DNA of 64,000 nt from Domibacillus aminovorans (GTDB taxonomy: Bacteria > Bacillota > Bacilli > Bacillales > Domibacillaceae), in contig NZ_LQWY01000012.1 in assembly GCF_001643235.1 (NCBI RefSeq), positions 1-64,000 on the forward strand, read 5' to 3'. Positions 29,566-38,061 of the stretch are shown here, one piece after another; the stretch's first letter is position 1; each line of letters begins with the position of its first letter. Both the position numbers and the translations under genes were made by a program. The notes under the pieces are model-generated. The model saw nothing but the letters and a program-made list of their open reading frames with translations. It had not been told where the DNA came from and ran no database searches.

Positions 29566-29595
29566 AGTATACCGATTCTTCGCGTTCATCGTCAA
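29566..29595 (-). promoter_or_regulatory. metY promoter
   Basis: TTGACG (29590-29595), 18-bp spacer and TATACT (29566-29571) on the minus strand. The leader is about 25 bases, too short for an S-box or T-box, so control by a leader RNA is unlikely. Confidence 0.7.
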
Positions 29596-29602
29596 TTTAT
29601 TA

Positions 29603-30847
29603 TCAGAACATTTCAGCAAATGCCTGAAGTAAATAATGACAGCCGTATTTCACTGTCCGTTTTCGAACGCCCTCACGGCTTCCCACCATTTTTAATGGAT
29701 GAACAATTGTTTCCAGCCCTTCTGCTGCAATCGCCAGAAAAACAGTTCCCGGTTCATGTCCTTCGAGTGGATCAGGTCCTGCAACACCGGTAAAACTGAT
29801 GCCAATGTCCGATTCGCATAAGTTTCGTACATTTTCAGCAAGTTCTTTTGCGCATTCACTGCTGACCGCACCATACCTTGATAACGTGTCGCTTTTCACG
29901 CCAAGAACTTGTTTTTTCACTTCATTTGTATAACAAACAATGCCGCCTTTAATATGAGTGCTCATACCTGGAATGGCTGTCAATTCCCCAAGGAACAATC
30001 CACCTGTTAAACTTTCAGCCGCCGCAATGGTCAACTTTTTTTCTTTCAATTGATCTGCAAGTTCTGCTGCAATGGTCGTTTCATCGTAGCCATAAAAATA
30101 GTGTCCAACCCGTTCTAAAATTTCATCTTCTGCCTGTTGTATCATACGGAACGCTTCGTCCGATGATTCATGTTTGGCAGTGATGCGAAGCGTGACTTCA
30201 CCATCCCCTGCAAGCGGTGCGATCGTCGGGTTTGTCTGCTTCATTAAAATATCATCAATGTCCGTTTCAAGTGTCGATTCACCGATGCCGAAAAAGCGTA
30301 GTACACGCGATTCAATTCGCTCTACTTTTTCTATGACATTTACAATTTCAGGCCGTCCATAATTTAAAAACATCGGTTGCATTTCGCGCGGTGGTCCTGG
30401 AAGCAACACATAATACTTTCCATCCGCCTTTGTAAACATACCTGGTGCCATGCCATTGTCATTTTTCAGCACCGTACTGCCTTTAATGACTAGCGCCTGC
30501 TTTTTATTATTTTCTGTCATTACACGGCCTGTTTTGTCAAAATAGGCTTGAATGCCAACGAGCGCCTCTTCGTTATATTCGAGTGTTGTACCAAGCATCC
30601 GGGCGATCGTCTCTTTCGTTAAATCATCTTTTGTTGGGCCGAGACCACCGGAGAAAACAATTAAGTCCGCACGGGATTGTGCTAGTTTTACCGCTTCTTT
30701 AAGCCGCTCTTCATTATCACCAACAACCGTGTGATAGTATATATTCACACCTATTTCAGCGAGGTGCTGTGAAAGAAAGCGGGCATTCGTATTTGTAATT
30801 TGTCCTAACAATAATTCAGATCCAACCGCAATAACTTCCGCATTCAT
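29603..30847 (-). CDS. cinA: CinA-like protein (competence/damage-inducible; NMN deamidase family)
   Basis: The 414-residue protein has an N-terminal MoCF/molybdopterin-binding-like domain ([25 protein letters not shown]) and a C-terminal CinA domain ([40 protein letters not shown]) of the pyridine-nucleotide recycling amidohydrolase type. In many bacteria cinA is cotranscribed with recA and linked to competence. Here metY, with its own promoter and terminator, lies between the two. ATG at 30847 follows TAGGAG. Confidence 0.93.
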   Translation of the reverse strand: MNAEVIAVGSELLLGQITNTNARFLSQHLAEIGVNIYYHTVVGDNEERLKEAVKLAQSRADLIVFSGGLGPTKDDLTKETIARMLGTTLEYNEEALVGIQAYFDKTGRVMTENNKKQALVIKGSTVLKNDNGMAPGMFTKADGKYYVLLPGPPREMQPMFLNYGRPEIVNVIEKVERIESRVLRFFGIGESTLETDIDDILMKQTNPTIAPLAGDGEVTLRITAKHESSDEAFRMIQQAEDEILERVGHYFYGYDETTIAAELADQLKEKKLTIAAAESLTGGLFLGELTAIPGMSTHIKGGIVCYTNEVKKQVLGVKSDTLSRYGAVSSECAKELAENVRNLCESDIGISFTGVAGPDPLEGHEPGTVFLAIAAEGLETIVHPLKMVGSREGVRKRTVKYGCHYLLQAFAEMF

Positions 30848-30867
30848 ATGTATTCGCTCCTAAGTTT

Positions 30868-30902
30868 GAAAAAGGTACCTGTGGAGTTTCCCAAAGGCAC
30901 CT
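30868..30902 (-). terminator. Terminator-like hairpin between pgsA and cinA
   Basis: AGGTGCCT and AGGTACCT pair (one G-U) with an inner TGG/CCA, followed by TTTTTC on the minus strand, just past pgsA. It may end or attenuate the ymf-pgsA transcript. Confidence 0.65.
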
Positions 30903-30907
30903 ATCTA

Positions 30908-31486
30908 TTATTTCGAGTTTTTAAAAACAGCTTTATTTAATTTAAAATAATCCCAGCCAGACCACATCGTAAAGAAAAGAGCGATCCAAAGCATAATGTC
31001 TCCAAATGGAATACCTATGCTCTCAAATGGTGCATTATGAAGCAATAAAACGGCAATCGCCACAATTTGCGTCCACGTTTTAATTTTACCGAGGGTGTTC
31101 GCTGCGACAACTTCACCCGTTCCCGCTAAAATGAGCCTTAGACCGGTCACTGCAAACTCACGGCTAATGATCGCAATAACGATCCATGATGGAGCAAAAT
31201 TCAATTCTACTAAAATAATAAGTGCTGCTGAAACGAGCAGTTTATCAGCGAGCGGGTCCAAAAACTTCCCAAAGTTTGTGACGAGATTATATTTCCTTGC
31301 AATATAGCCGTCAATCCAATCTGTCGTTGATGCGACAATAAATAAAAGCGCTCCAACTAAATGTTCAATCGGCATGTCCGTTCCAAATACACTAACTGTT
31401 CCCCATCCGAAGTCAACGACCATAATGAGGATGAAAAATGGAATCATGAGTATACGTGAAATGGTAATCTTATTCGGTAAATTCAA
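30908..31486 (-). CDS. pgsA: Phosphatidylglycerophosphate synthase
   Basis: A 192-residue membrane CDP-alcohol phosphotransferase that commits CDP-diacylglycerol to phosphatidylglycerol. The family motif appears as DWIDGYIARKYNLVTNFGKFLDPLADK (D-G-X-X-A-R-X8-G-X3-D-X3-D) near residue 50-80; about four to five membrane helices follow. The protein starts NLPNKITISRI as in B. subtilis PgsA (193 residues), which places the start at the TTG at 31486, eight bases after GGAGGG. It is 25 bases downstream of rodZ. Confidence 0.95.
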   Translation of the reverse strand: MNLPNKITISRILMIPFFILIMVVDFGWGTVSVFGTDMPIEHLVGALLFIVASTTDWIDGYIARKYNLVTNFGKFLDPLADKLLVSAALIILVELNFAPSWIVIAIISREFAVTGLRLILAGTGEVVAANTLGKIKTWTQIVAIAVLLLHNAPFESIGIPFGDIMLWIALFFTMWSGWDYFKLNKAVFKNSK

Positions 31487-31511
31487 AAAAGTTCCCTCCA
31501 AGAAACGACCG

Positions 31512-32372
31512 TTATTGTGCTTTTAAGCGAATGACGATATCTTGCCGCACTTGATCTGCTGCTGGCAACTTATACACAAGTGCTTTGCCATTCACAGTAA
31601 TAACGGTATCAGGTGCAAATCCAACAACGATATGTGCTTCTGTCTGTCCCGTTAAGTTATGGGCTTGCGTCTGTCCGTTTGCAAGCATGCCGCTGTAATA
31701 TTTTTTACCGCTGCCATCTGCCAGCTCAACCCATGTTTCGCCCTTTGATGAAACGGCCACCTCAAACGACTCGGCTCCAGCCAATTCATATGCTGTTTTT
31801 CTTCCGCTCGTTGATACAGCAGTCAGTGTTTGAACGGGTGCTGCCGGTTTTTCTAATACGGGTTTTTCTACAGGCGGCTCCTTAACAACAGGCTCCTCTG
31901 TTCCTACTGCCGAATCTTCCTGAACTTGTACTTCTTCATCAACAGCTGGTTCACTTTCTGAACCGCCTTTCGGAATAATCATCCAGACGAGGAAGACACC
32001 GCCAATAATAAATGCCGTCACTAAAATTTTCGGTAAATACTCTAGCAGCTTTGATGAACCACGAACTCGTTTCGATGTATCGATACTTGTTGTTTGTCCG
32101 GTAGCGGTCGGACGAAGCGGCACTTCGTCTTCTTTAGAAGACGGTATTTCACCTTTAAATTCTTCAAACAGTTCATCTGCGTTTAAGCCTATCGCTTCTG
32201 CATACTGCTTAATAAACGCACGCACGTAAAATTTGCCTGGCATGATATCATAATTTCCTTCTTCAATACCAGCTAGATAACGCTTTTGGATCTTTGTCAA
32301 TTCTTGAACATCTAGCAGCGACATTCCTTTTGACTCCCGCTCTTCCTTTAATTTTTTCCCTAATTCTGTCAC
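31512..32372 (-). CDS. rodZ: RodZ-like cytoskeletal membrane protein (YmfM)
   Basis: A 286-residue protein with a cytosolic HTH_25 domain (about residues 1-85, LGKKLKEERESKGMSLLDVQELTKIQKRYLAGIEEGNYD), one membrane helix (about 130-150, ILVTAFIIGGVFLVWMIIP), a Pro/Glu-rich linker and an extracytoplasmic DUF4115-type domain. RodZ links MreB filaments to the wall-elongation machinery. The GTG at 32372 (TELGKKL) is taken as start because GGAAGG stands about eight bases before it. It lies in the ymfK-rodZ-pgsA gene string. Confidence 0.9.
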   Translation of the reverse strand: MTELGKKLKEERESKGMSLLDVQELTKIQKRYLAGIEEGNYDIMPGKFYVRAFIKQYAEAIGLNADELFEEFKGEIPSSKEDEVPLRPTATGQTTSIDTSKRVRGSSKLLEYLPKILVTAFIIGGVFLVWMIIPKGGSESEPAVDEEVQVQEDSAVGTEEPVVKEPPVEKPVLEKPAAPVQTLTAVSTSGRKTAYELAGAESFEVAVSSKGETWVELADGSGKKYYSGMLANGQTQAHNLTGQTEAHIVVGFAPDTVITVNGKALVYKLPAADQVRQDIVIRLKAQ

Positions 32373-32390
32373 CCGTAACACCTTCCAATA

Positions 32391-33182
32391 TTAAAAGTTA
32401 AAACCACCAAAGTTCGAATCCTGGAACAGGTTGTTTTTTTCTACTGCTTCATACGTAATTTCTTCATCCGGTTCATTCCGAAGCTCAATAATATAGTCAA
32501 AATCATCGAGTGAATAATCACTGTTCGCGGCGAATACATCCGGATGCTCAACCACTTTTACTGCCGGAAGCTGCATGACTTCCCGGATGAGCTGCCAATG
32601 TTTTTCACCGGCCCGTTTTGCGGAAATAACGCCATCTAGAATAAAAATATTATTTGGACTGTATTCATCACGCAAAAGTTGTTCGCGTACCGTTTGCTTA
32701 ATCATCGTAGAAGACATGAATAGCCATTTTTTATTTGCACAAACACTCGCTGCCACAATTGATTCCGTTTTTCCGACGCGCGGCATTCCACGAATTCCGA
32801 TTAGCCGGTGCCCTTCCATTTTATACAATTCTGCCATAAAGTCGACAAGAAGTCCAAGCTCACTGCGAATAAACCGAAACGTTTTACGGTCGTCTTCATC
32901 ACGCTCAATATATCTTCCGTGACGCACAGCCATTCGATCGCGCAATTTCGGCTCACGCAGCTTGATAATGTCAATTGTATCCATTGTCATTAAAATCGAC
33001 TCAAGCCGCTTAATCTGGTCTTCACTTTCCGCCCGCATTAATAGCCCGCGGCTTTTGTCATCGACGCCATTGATGGTCACAATATTAATTGACAGCATAC
33101 CGAGCAAAGAAGAAATATCACCAAGCAGACCCGGACGGTTCTTTTTTATTCTATATTCAAGGTACCACTCTTTTTTCACCAT
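32391..33182 (-). CDS. ymfK: YmfK-type conserved protein (DUF3388)
   Basis: A 263-residue protein found beside ymfJ and rodZ in bacilli. An ACT-like domain occupies about residues 6-70 (RPGLLGDISSLLGMLSINIVTINGV), followed by a segment with a P-loop-like motif GMPRVGKTE near residue 128 and a FILDGV strand. The function is not established. I infer a ligand-sensing N-terminus and a nucleotide-binding C-terminus. It is 18 bases from rodZ, so it is very likely cotranscribed. Confidence 0.85.
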   Translation of the reverse strand: MVKKEWYLEYRIKKNRPGLLGDISSLLGMLSINIVTINGVDDKSRGLLMRAESEDQIKRLESILMTMDTIDIIKLREPKLRDRMAVRHGRYIERDEDDRKTFRFIRSELGLLVDFMAELYKMEGHRLIGIRGMPRVGKTESIVAASVCANKKWLFMSSTMIKQTVREQLLRDEYSPNNIFILDGVISAKRAGEKHWQLIREVMQLPAVKVVEHPDVFAANSDYSLDDFDYIIELRNEPDEEITYEAVEKNNLFQDSNFGGFNF

Positions 33183-33273
33183 CGAACTCCTCCAGTGGGC
33201 ATGCTCCTGATGTTTTGCATCTGATTACTATAATAAATGATATTATGTATTTTTAAAAGCAGAAGTGAAAAGA

Positions 33274-33310
33274 AAACCCTTCTTGAACAGGAACGCTCAA
33301 GAAGGGTTTA
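33274..33310 (-). terminator. ymfJ terminator
   Basis: AACCCTTCTTGA and TCAAGAAGGGTT form a 12-bp stem, followed by TTCTTTTC on the minus strand. It separates ymfJ from ymfK. Confidence 0.8.
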
Positions 33311-33318
33311 TAAAAGGG

Positions 33319-33564
33319 TTATTTTTGAACGAGCTTCATCATGCATCTTGCCAATGTTTTTTGCTCATTTTCATCGGCAACCGACCATAAGTCAGACAGC
33401 ACACGTTCCTGTTCATTTTTTGGATCCACATTCGAATGCAGATAATCACCAACTTCAAGTGCAAGCTTGTTAATTACTTCTTCTGGAATACCCTTAACCA
33501 CCGCATTATCCATTTTATTGCCTAAAAATCGCTTCCAGTCCTGCCAATTATCAAGTACAGACAT
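33319..33564 (-). CDS. ymfJ: YmfJ, DUF3243 family protein
   Basis: A small 81-residue, largely helical acidic protein (MSVLDNWQDWKRFLG, then GIPEEVINKLALEVGDYL). It belongs to the DUF3243/YmfJ family of bacilli, of unknown function. AAAGGAGG lies upstream of the ATG. It follows ymfI by 59 bases in the conserved order ymfF-ymfH-ymfI-ymfJ-ymfK. Confidence 0.9.
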   Translation of the reverse strand: MSVLDNWQDWKRFLGNKMDNAVVKGIPEEVINKLALEVGDYLHSNVDPKNEQERVLSDLWSVADENEQKTLARCMMKLVQK

Positions 33565-33623
33565 ATTAAGAAAGCCTCCTTTAAAAGTGGAATCATTCGT
33601 AGTATGTTCTGACCGTTTTAAAA

Positions 33624-34346
33624 TTATGCGTACCAGCCGCCGTTCACTGATAACGTGTGACCGGTAATATAACTAGCAGCAGGTGACAGCAAGAAAGCAG
33701 CTACTCCAGCAATTTCATCCGGCTGGGCAAAACGGCCGAGCGGAATACCCGAAGCAATTTCTTCCTGTTCATCCATCGAAAATCCATTGTTCATTGCCGT
33801 CTGTACAGCACCGGGCGCAATCGTGTTCACACGTACACCGGACGGACCCAGTTCTTTTGCCAATGCTTTTGCAAAAGCAATTTGAGCTCCTTTTACAGCA
33901 GAATAAACCACTTCACAAGAGGCGCCTGTTTCGCCCCAAATAGACGAAATGAGCGTAATAGACGCGTTGTCCTGATGAATTAAAGTTGGAATCAGTGCAC
34001 GCGAGATCATCAGCGGTGCTTTCAGATGAACACGCCAAAGTTCGTCCATTTCCGCGTCTGTTACATCTTGAAGCATGCCATATTGATTCATCCCAGCCGC
34101 GAATAAAACAGCTGTCGTGTCAGAGGTTGCCTTAACAAGTGATTCAACCTCTTCACGCTTCGTTAAATCAGCCTGAATGACGACTGCTTCGCATCCTTTT
34201 TCACGAATCCGGACGGCGAGATGATCAACTGACTTTTTATTTTGGCTGTAATGAATATATACATCCCATCCATCTTCCGCCAGTTTAAGCGCAATAGCCG
34301 AACCGATGCCCCCCGATGCACCGGTGATCAATGCTTTTTTTCGCAT
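33624..34346 (-). CDS. ymfI: Short-chain dehydrogenase/reductase (YmfI)
   Basis: A 240-residue SDR with the cofactor motif TGASGGIGSAIA near residue 8, the NNAG-equivalent FAAGMNQYG, catalytic Ser in LISSIWG and a Tyr-X3-Lys pair in YSAVKGAQ. The C-terminus is GHTLSVNGGWYA, as in FabG-like 3-oxoacyl reductases. The true substrate is unknown. The ATG at 34346 overlaps the ymfH stop (TAATG), so translation is coupled; there is no strong ribosome site of its own. Confidence 0.92.
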   Translation of the reverse strand: MRKKALITGASGGIGSAIALKLAEDGWDVYIHYSQNKKSVDHLAVRIREKGCEAVVIQADLTKREEVESLVKATSDTTAVLFAAGMNQYGMLQDVTDAEMDELWRVHLKAPLMISRALIPTLIHQDNASITLISSIWGETGASCEVVYSAVKGAQIAFAKALAKELGPSGVRVNTIAPGAVQTAMNNGFSMDEQEEIASGIPLGRFAQPDEIAGVAAFLLSPAASYITGHTLSVNGGWYA

Positions 34347-35644
34347 TAGGCTGTTTCTTTTGGCAGAATAAAGCAAGATGAAAAGCCTTCTTCTTGAATC
34401 ATCTTTTCTGCCAGGCCAATAACGTCTTCTATTGTCATCGCTTCAAGCACAGGTACTGTTTCAAACAAATTTAACCCGTTAAATTGATACCGTGTAAATT
34501 GATTGGCAATATATTCTGGTGAATTAAAGGCCCGCAGCTGCGCCCCAATTTTTTTCTTGCGTGCTCTATTGAATGATTCGTCCGTAATATTTTGCCCATC
34601 TTTCGCTTCAAGCAATTGTGTTTTAATACGTTCTGCCAATTTTTCCGGCTCATCTGTATCACCGCCGACAAGTGCAAAGCTGAATCCACGCTCGCCTGTA
34701 TAATCAAATCCGAACGTATCATCAATGAGCCCTTCATTATACGATTTTTCGTAAAACGCAGCACTTTTGCCAAACAAAATTTCAAGCAGCAGCCCTGCCG
34801 CCAACTCTACTTTTAACTTCTCCGTTCCTGTTTTAAGGGAAGCTGGCATTTTTAACCCAACTTCACATTTTGGCGTGTTTACGCTCATATGGATAGCGCG
34901 ATGCTTTTCAGCAGATTCCGCCGGCTCATTCGGAAAACGACGCTCGACTGACTTCGGTTCAGCAAATGTTTTACCCGACTGATTTTGGCGTACAAGACTC
35001 ATCATTTCATTCGGATCAACGGGTCCAACGATAAAAAGAGACATATTTGCCGGATGATAAAATGTTTCGTAACATGTATACAAATAATCTTTCGTAATGT
35101 CTGCAATCGATTCAACCGTACCGGCAATATCAATTTTTACCGGATGATGTTTGTATAAATTTTCAATCAAACCGAAATAGACACGCCAATCGGGATTGTC
35201 GTCATACATACGAATTTCCTGTCCAATGATCCCTTTTTCTTTTTCCACTGTCTGCTCTGTAAAATAAGGTGCTTGCACAAAATCAAGCAACGTTTCGGTA
35301 TTTTCTTTTATGTTTGACGTTGCAGAAAATAAGTAAGCTGTCCGTGTAAAAGACGTGAATGCGTTGGCCGATGCTCCCTGGCTGCTAAACTTCTGGAACA
35401 CATCACCATCTTCTTTTTCAAACATTTTATGCTCAAGAAAATGAGCAATTCCGTCTGGTACGTGCAAAAAGTCCGTTTCTCCTTCTGGAATAAAATCGTT
35501 ATCAATTGATCCGTAATTCGTCGTAAACGTCACATACGTTTTATTAAAGCCTACTTTTGGCAAAATATACACGTTCAAGCCATTTTCCAGCTGCTCATGA
35601 TAAACCGTTTCATTCATTTGGTCAAAGATTGTTTTCTTCATCAT
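34346..35644 (-). CDS. ymfH: M16 family zinc peptidase (YmfH), catalytic type
   Basis: A 432-residue pitrilysin/M16-type peptidase with the inverted zinc motif HFLEH in GIAHFLEHKMFE, near residue 68, and the distal glutamate region EKGIIGQEIRMYDDNPD. The neighbouring ymfF lacks this motif. M16B proteins often work as a pair of one catalytic and one non-catalytic subunit, so the two products probably form a heterodimer. The start (ATGATG at 35644/35641) overlaps the ymfF stop. The substrate is unknown. Confidence 0.92.
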   Translation of the reverse strand: MMKKTIFDQMNETVYHEQLENGLNVYILPKVGFNKTYVTFTTNYGSIDNDFIPEGETDFLHVPDGIAHFLEHKMFEKEDGDVFQKFSSQGASANAFTSFTRTAYLFSATSNIKENTETLLDFVQAPYFTEQTVEKEKGIIGQEIRMYDDNPDWRVYFGLIENLYKHHPVKIDIAGTVESIADITKDYLYTCYETFYHPANMSLFIVGPVDPNEMMSLVRQNQSGKTFAEPKSVERRFPNEPAESAEKHRAIHMSVNTPKCEVGLKMPASLKTGTEKLKVELAAGLLLEILFGKSAAFYEKSYNEGLIDDTFGFDYTGERGFSFALVGGDTDEPEKLAERIKTQLLEAKDGQNITDESFNRARKKKIGAQLRAFNSPEYIANQFTRYQFNGLNLFETVPVLEAMTIEDVIGLAEKMIQEEGFSSCFILPKETA

Positions 35645-36918
35645 GCTTCCTCCTTACCTGACAAAAAGTACACCGTATCGACAACAACTGTTTTTGCCAC
35701 CGCAGATACTTCTTCTTTCGTGACCGTGTCAATCTCCTCAATCCATTTATCAATCGGACGATCAACGCCAGCTGCGATATTGTTATACAGCACTTCCACC
35801 ATGCCACGTGCTGTATCCGCTGATTCCTGCAGCTGGTTTTTCAACAGCGCTTTCGTCTGATCCATTTCTAGATCTGAAATGTGCCCATTTTTGACTTCAT
35901 CTAACTGCTCGTTCATAATTTGCACCGTTTTATCATAATTTTTTTGATCAATACCAGCGAGCATCATTAAAAAACCCTTATGACTGTCAAAACGGCTTGC
36001 TGCATAATACGCCAGACTTTCTTTTTCGCGCACGTTCATAAACAATTTTGAATGCGCAAACCCGCCAAATACACCATTAAACACTTGCATCGCCGCAAAT
36101 TGCGGATCGGCATACGTAATGCTCGTCTGGCAGCCGATATTTAATTTACCTTGGTTAATATCCTGCATTTCACGAATAACACGTATCTCTTCTGTTTTGT
36201 GAGAAAGGTAATTTTCTTTTAAGATCGCTTTTCGTTTTTTAAATGGCAAATGCGATTCAATCTTCGCAGCCGCATCAGCAGCCTTCACATTACCGATCAC
36301 AAAAATATCGATCATATCTTCCGCCAATGTTTTCTTGTAATAATCATGGAGAGACGCAGCTGTAATCGGCTCCACTTCTTTTAAAAGGCCGCCTGCCGGT
36401 AACGCATACGAATCTCCTTTGTACATCTCTTCCACAAGTTTCATTGACGCATAGCGCGTTTTATCATCATAAATGGAGCGTATGCGCTGCTGTAAGCTTC
36501 TTTTTTCTTGTTTCATGGTCTGCTCAGAAAAGGCACCTTCTTGTAAGTATGGACGAAATAACACATCAGACATAATCGTAAGCGCTTGATCAAACAAATT
36601 GCTTTCCCCATGCAAAAACTTTTCATTTGCCACATCAATCGTAAATGTCAGGACATGTTCATTTCCTCTTTTTGCGGAATCAGCAAAAAAATGAGCGCCA
36701 TACAATTCATCGAGTGCCGAACGGAAAGCCGTCGCTGATGGTGCATTTTCCGTTCCCGACTGCAAGACGTGCGGCAAGAGTGCGCGCATCGTAATCGTAT
36801 CTTGCTCAAGCGGTGCTCTCATTTTAACGATAACTGTATTCGTTTTATATTTTTCCGTTTCAATCACATGGACATGACATCCAGATTGATTAAACGATTG
36901 CTCACGTGTTTCTTCCAT
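35641..36918 (-). CDS. ymfF: M16-family protein without the zinc motif (YmfF)
   Basis: A 425-residue M16-fold protein. At the place where the catalytic partner has HXXEH, this protein reads LLPHVLQSGTENAPSATAF, with no HXXEH. The C-terminal half keeps the family fold (GFAHSKLFMNVREKESLAYYAAS). It is therefore likely the non-catalytic partner of YmfH. It starts at 36918 after GGGGAGGA and overlaps ymfH by four bases at its end, which suggests balanced translation of the pair. Confidence 0.9.
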   Translation of the reverse strand: MEETREQSFNQSGCHVHVIETEKYKTNTVIVKMRAPLEQDTITMRALLPHVLQSGTENAPSATAFRSALDELYGAHFFADSAKRGNEHVLTFTIDVANEKFLHGESNLFDQALTIMSDVLFRPYLQEGAFSEQTMKQEKRSLQQRIRSIYDDKTRYASMKLVEEMYKGDSYALPAGGLLKEVEPITAASLHDYYKKTLAEDMIDIFVIGNVKAADAAAKIESHLPFKKRKAILKENYLSHKTEEIRVIREMQDINQGKLNIGCQTSITYADPQFAAMQVFNGVFGGFAHSKLFMNVREKESLAYYAASRFDSHKGFLMMLAGIDQKNYDKTVQIMNEQLDEVKNGHISDLEMDQTKALLKNQLQESADTARGMVEVLYNNIAAGVDRPIDKWIEEIDTVTKEEVSAVAKTVVVDTVYFLSGKEEA

Positions 36919-37019
36919 TTATATTTCCTCCCCTAATCGGAACTTCTATATAGCTTTTACTAGTATATCTTCACTATACAGGAGCATTCATGAAATGAAA
37001 AAGATTTTGACGCGACTAA

Positions 37020-37048
37020 CGTACGAATAAAGGCATTTTATCCGTACG
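37020..37048. repeat. Inverted repeat upstream of ymfF
   Basis: CGTACGAATAAA (37020-37031) and TTTATCCGTACG (37037-37048) are complementary at 11 of 12 positions around a five-base centre. No T run follows on either strand, so it is more like an operator or RNA hairpin than a terminator. It lies about 100 bases before the ymfF start. The remainder of the 36919-37188 gap holds the ymfC terminator. Confidence 0.6.
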
Positions 37049-37061
37049 AAGAGCATTTAAC

Positions 37062-37092
37062 ACAAAAAAAACACGTCCACAACAACGGGACG
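37062..37092 (-). terminator. ymfC terminator
   Basis: On the minus strand CGTCC and GGACG pair around a nine-base loop and are followed by TGTTTTTTTTG, about 100 bases past the GntR gene. Confidence 0.65.
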
Positions 37093-37188
37093 CGCTTTCC
37101 TTTTCTATTTCCTTTACGATACCAGCGTCCAGAATACGTGAAGTGGGAATGGTAAAGCTTTATGCATATCCTAAGAAAATCATCGTCC

Positions 37189-37914
37189 TTACATCCGTCT
37201 GCGCAAAACATGGAAGCTAAACTTGTCCGCACGAAAAAAGTTGATCGAGTATAAAACAGGCAGCTCACTTTCCGTATAATGCAGTTGCTTCAGTGCAAGC
37301 ATCGCCGTTTCAGGTTCACATTGTAAAATGGGTGATATTTTTTCATGCCAGCCGAACGGCTCAATATTCGTAACTGCATGAGAAATTGGACCCGTTTCCT
37401 GTTCATCAAATAATGTAAAAAGAGACTCACGCCCCGCGTCAAAATGCCCCGGAAAAAGAGCGATAGGTATTTTGTCAATGCAATAAACAACCGGTTCACT
37501 GTTGGCTGTTCTTACTCGTTCAATCACCATTAATTCCCCATCTACCGGACATAAAAAGCGGCGTGCATCCTCTTCAGTTGCCTGCTGTACATTGGATGAA
37601 AGAAAAATAGTGCCTGGTTCCATCCCGGCGTTTACAATCATATCTGTCACGCTGTTTAACTGTTCAATGCCGGACATAAAAAGCGGTTTTGAATGAATAA
37701 ATGTGCCCACACCGTGGCGCCTAATAATTACACTTTCTTCTTCGAGTATACGAAGTGCTTCACGAAGCGTCGCCCGGCTTACACCGAGCTGTTTAGCTAA
37801 TTCAAATTCAGAAGGAAGCTTTTCTTTTTCTTTATAAATGCCTTTTTCAATATCCTTTTTTAATCGGTCAATTACTTGTAAATATAAAGGCCGGTTGTCC
37901 TGTTTAATGGACAC
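37189..37914 (-). CDS. ymfC: GntR/HutC family transcriptional regulator (YmfC)
   Basis: A 241-residue regulator: a winged-helix GntR domain at about residues 8-75 ([55 protein letters not shown]) and a UTRA ligand-binding domain to the end. The family senses small metabolites; the ligand is unknown. The conserved place next to spoIIIE and ymfF matches B. subtilis ymfC. Start at 37914 follows AGGTGG. Confidence 0.92.
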   Translation of the reverse strand: MSIKQDNRPLYLQVIDRLKKDIEKGIYKEKEKLPSEFELAKQLGVSRATLREALRILEEESVIIRRHGVGTFIHSKPLFMSGIEQLNSVTDMIVNAGMEPGTIFLSSNVQQATEEDARRFLCPVDGELMVIERVRTANSEPVVYCIDKIPIALFPGHFDAGRESLFTLFDEQETGPISHAVTNIEPFGWHEKISPILQCEPETAMLALKQLHYTESELPVLYSINFFRADKFSFHVLRRRM

Positions 37915-38061
37915 GGATTTTCACCACCTTTTCTTTCAGACATCAGACCTCTGAAGTTTAACATTTACGTTAATTTACCCATAATATATCATTTCTTTCC
38001 CTAATTGAAAAGACAATATTCGTCATAAACCGCTTGCTTCTTATGAATGAGACTGTTCTTT

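Noticed and set aside
29534-29602. SAM (S-box) riboswitch before metY
   Set aside because: The gap is only 69 bases with a clear promoter and short leader; no S-box elements are present.
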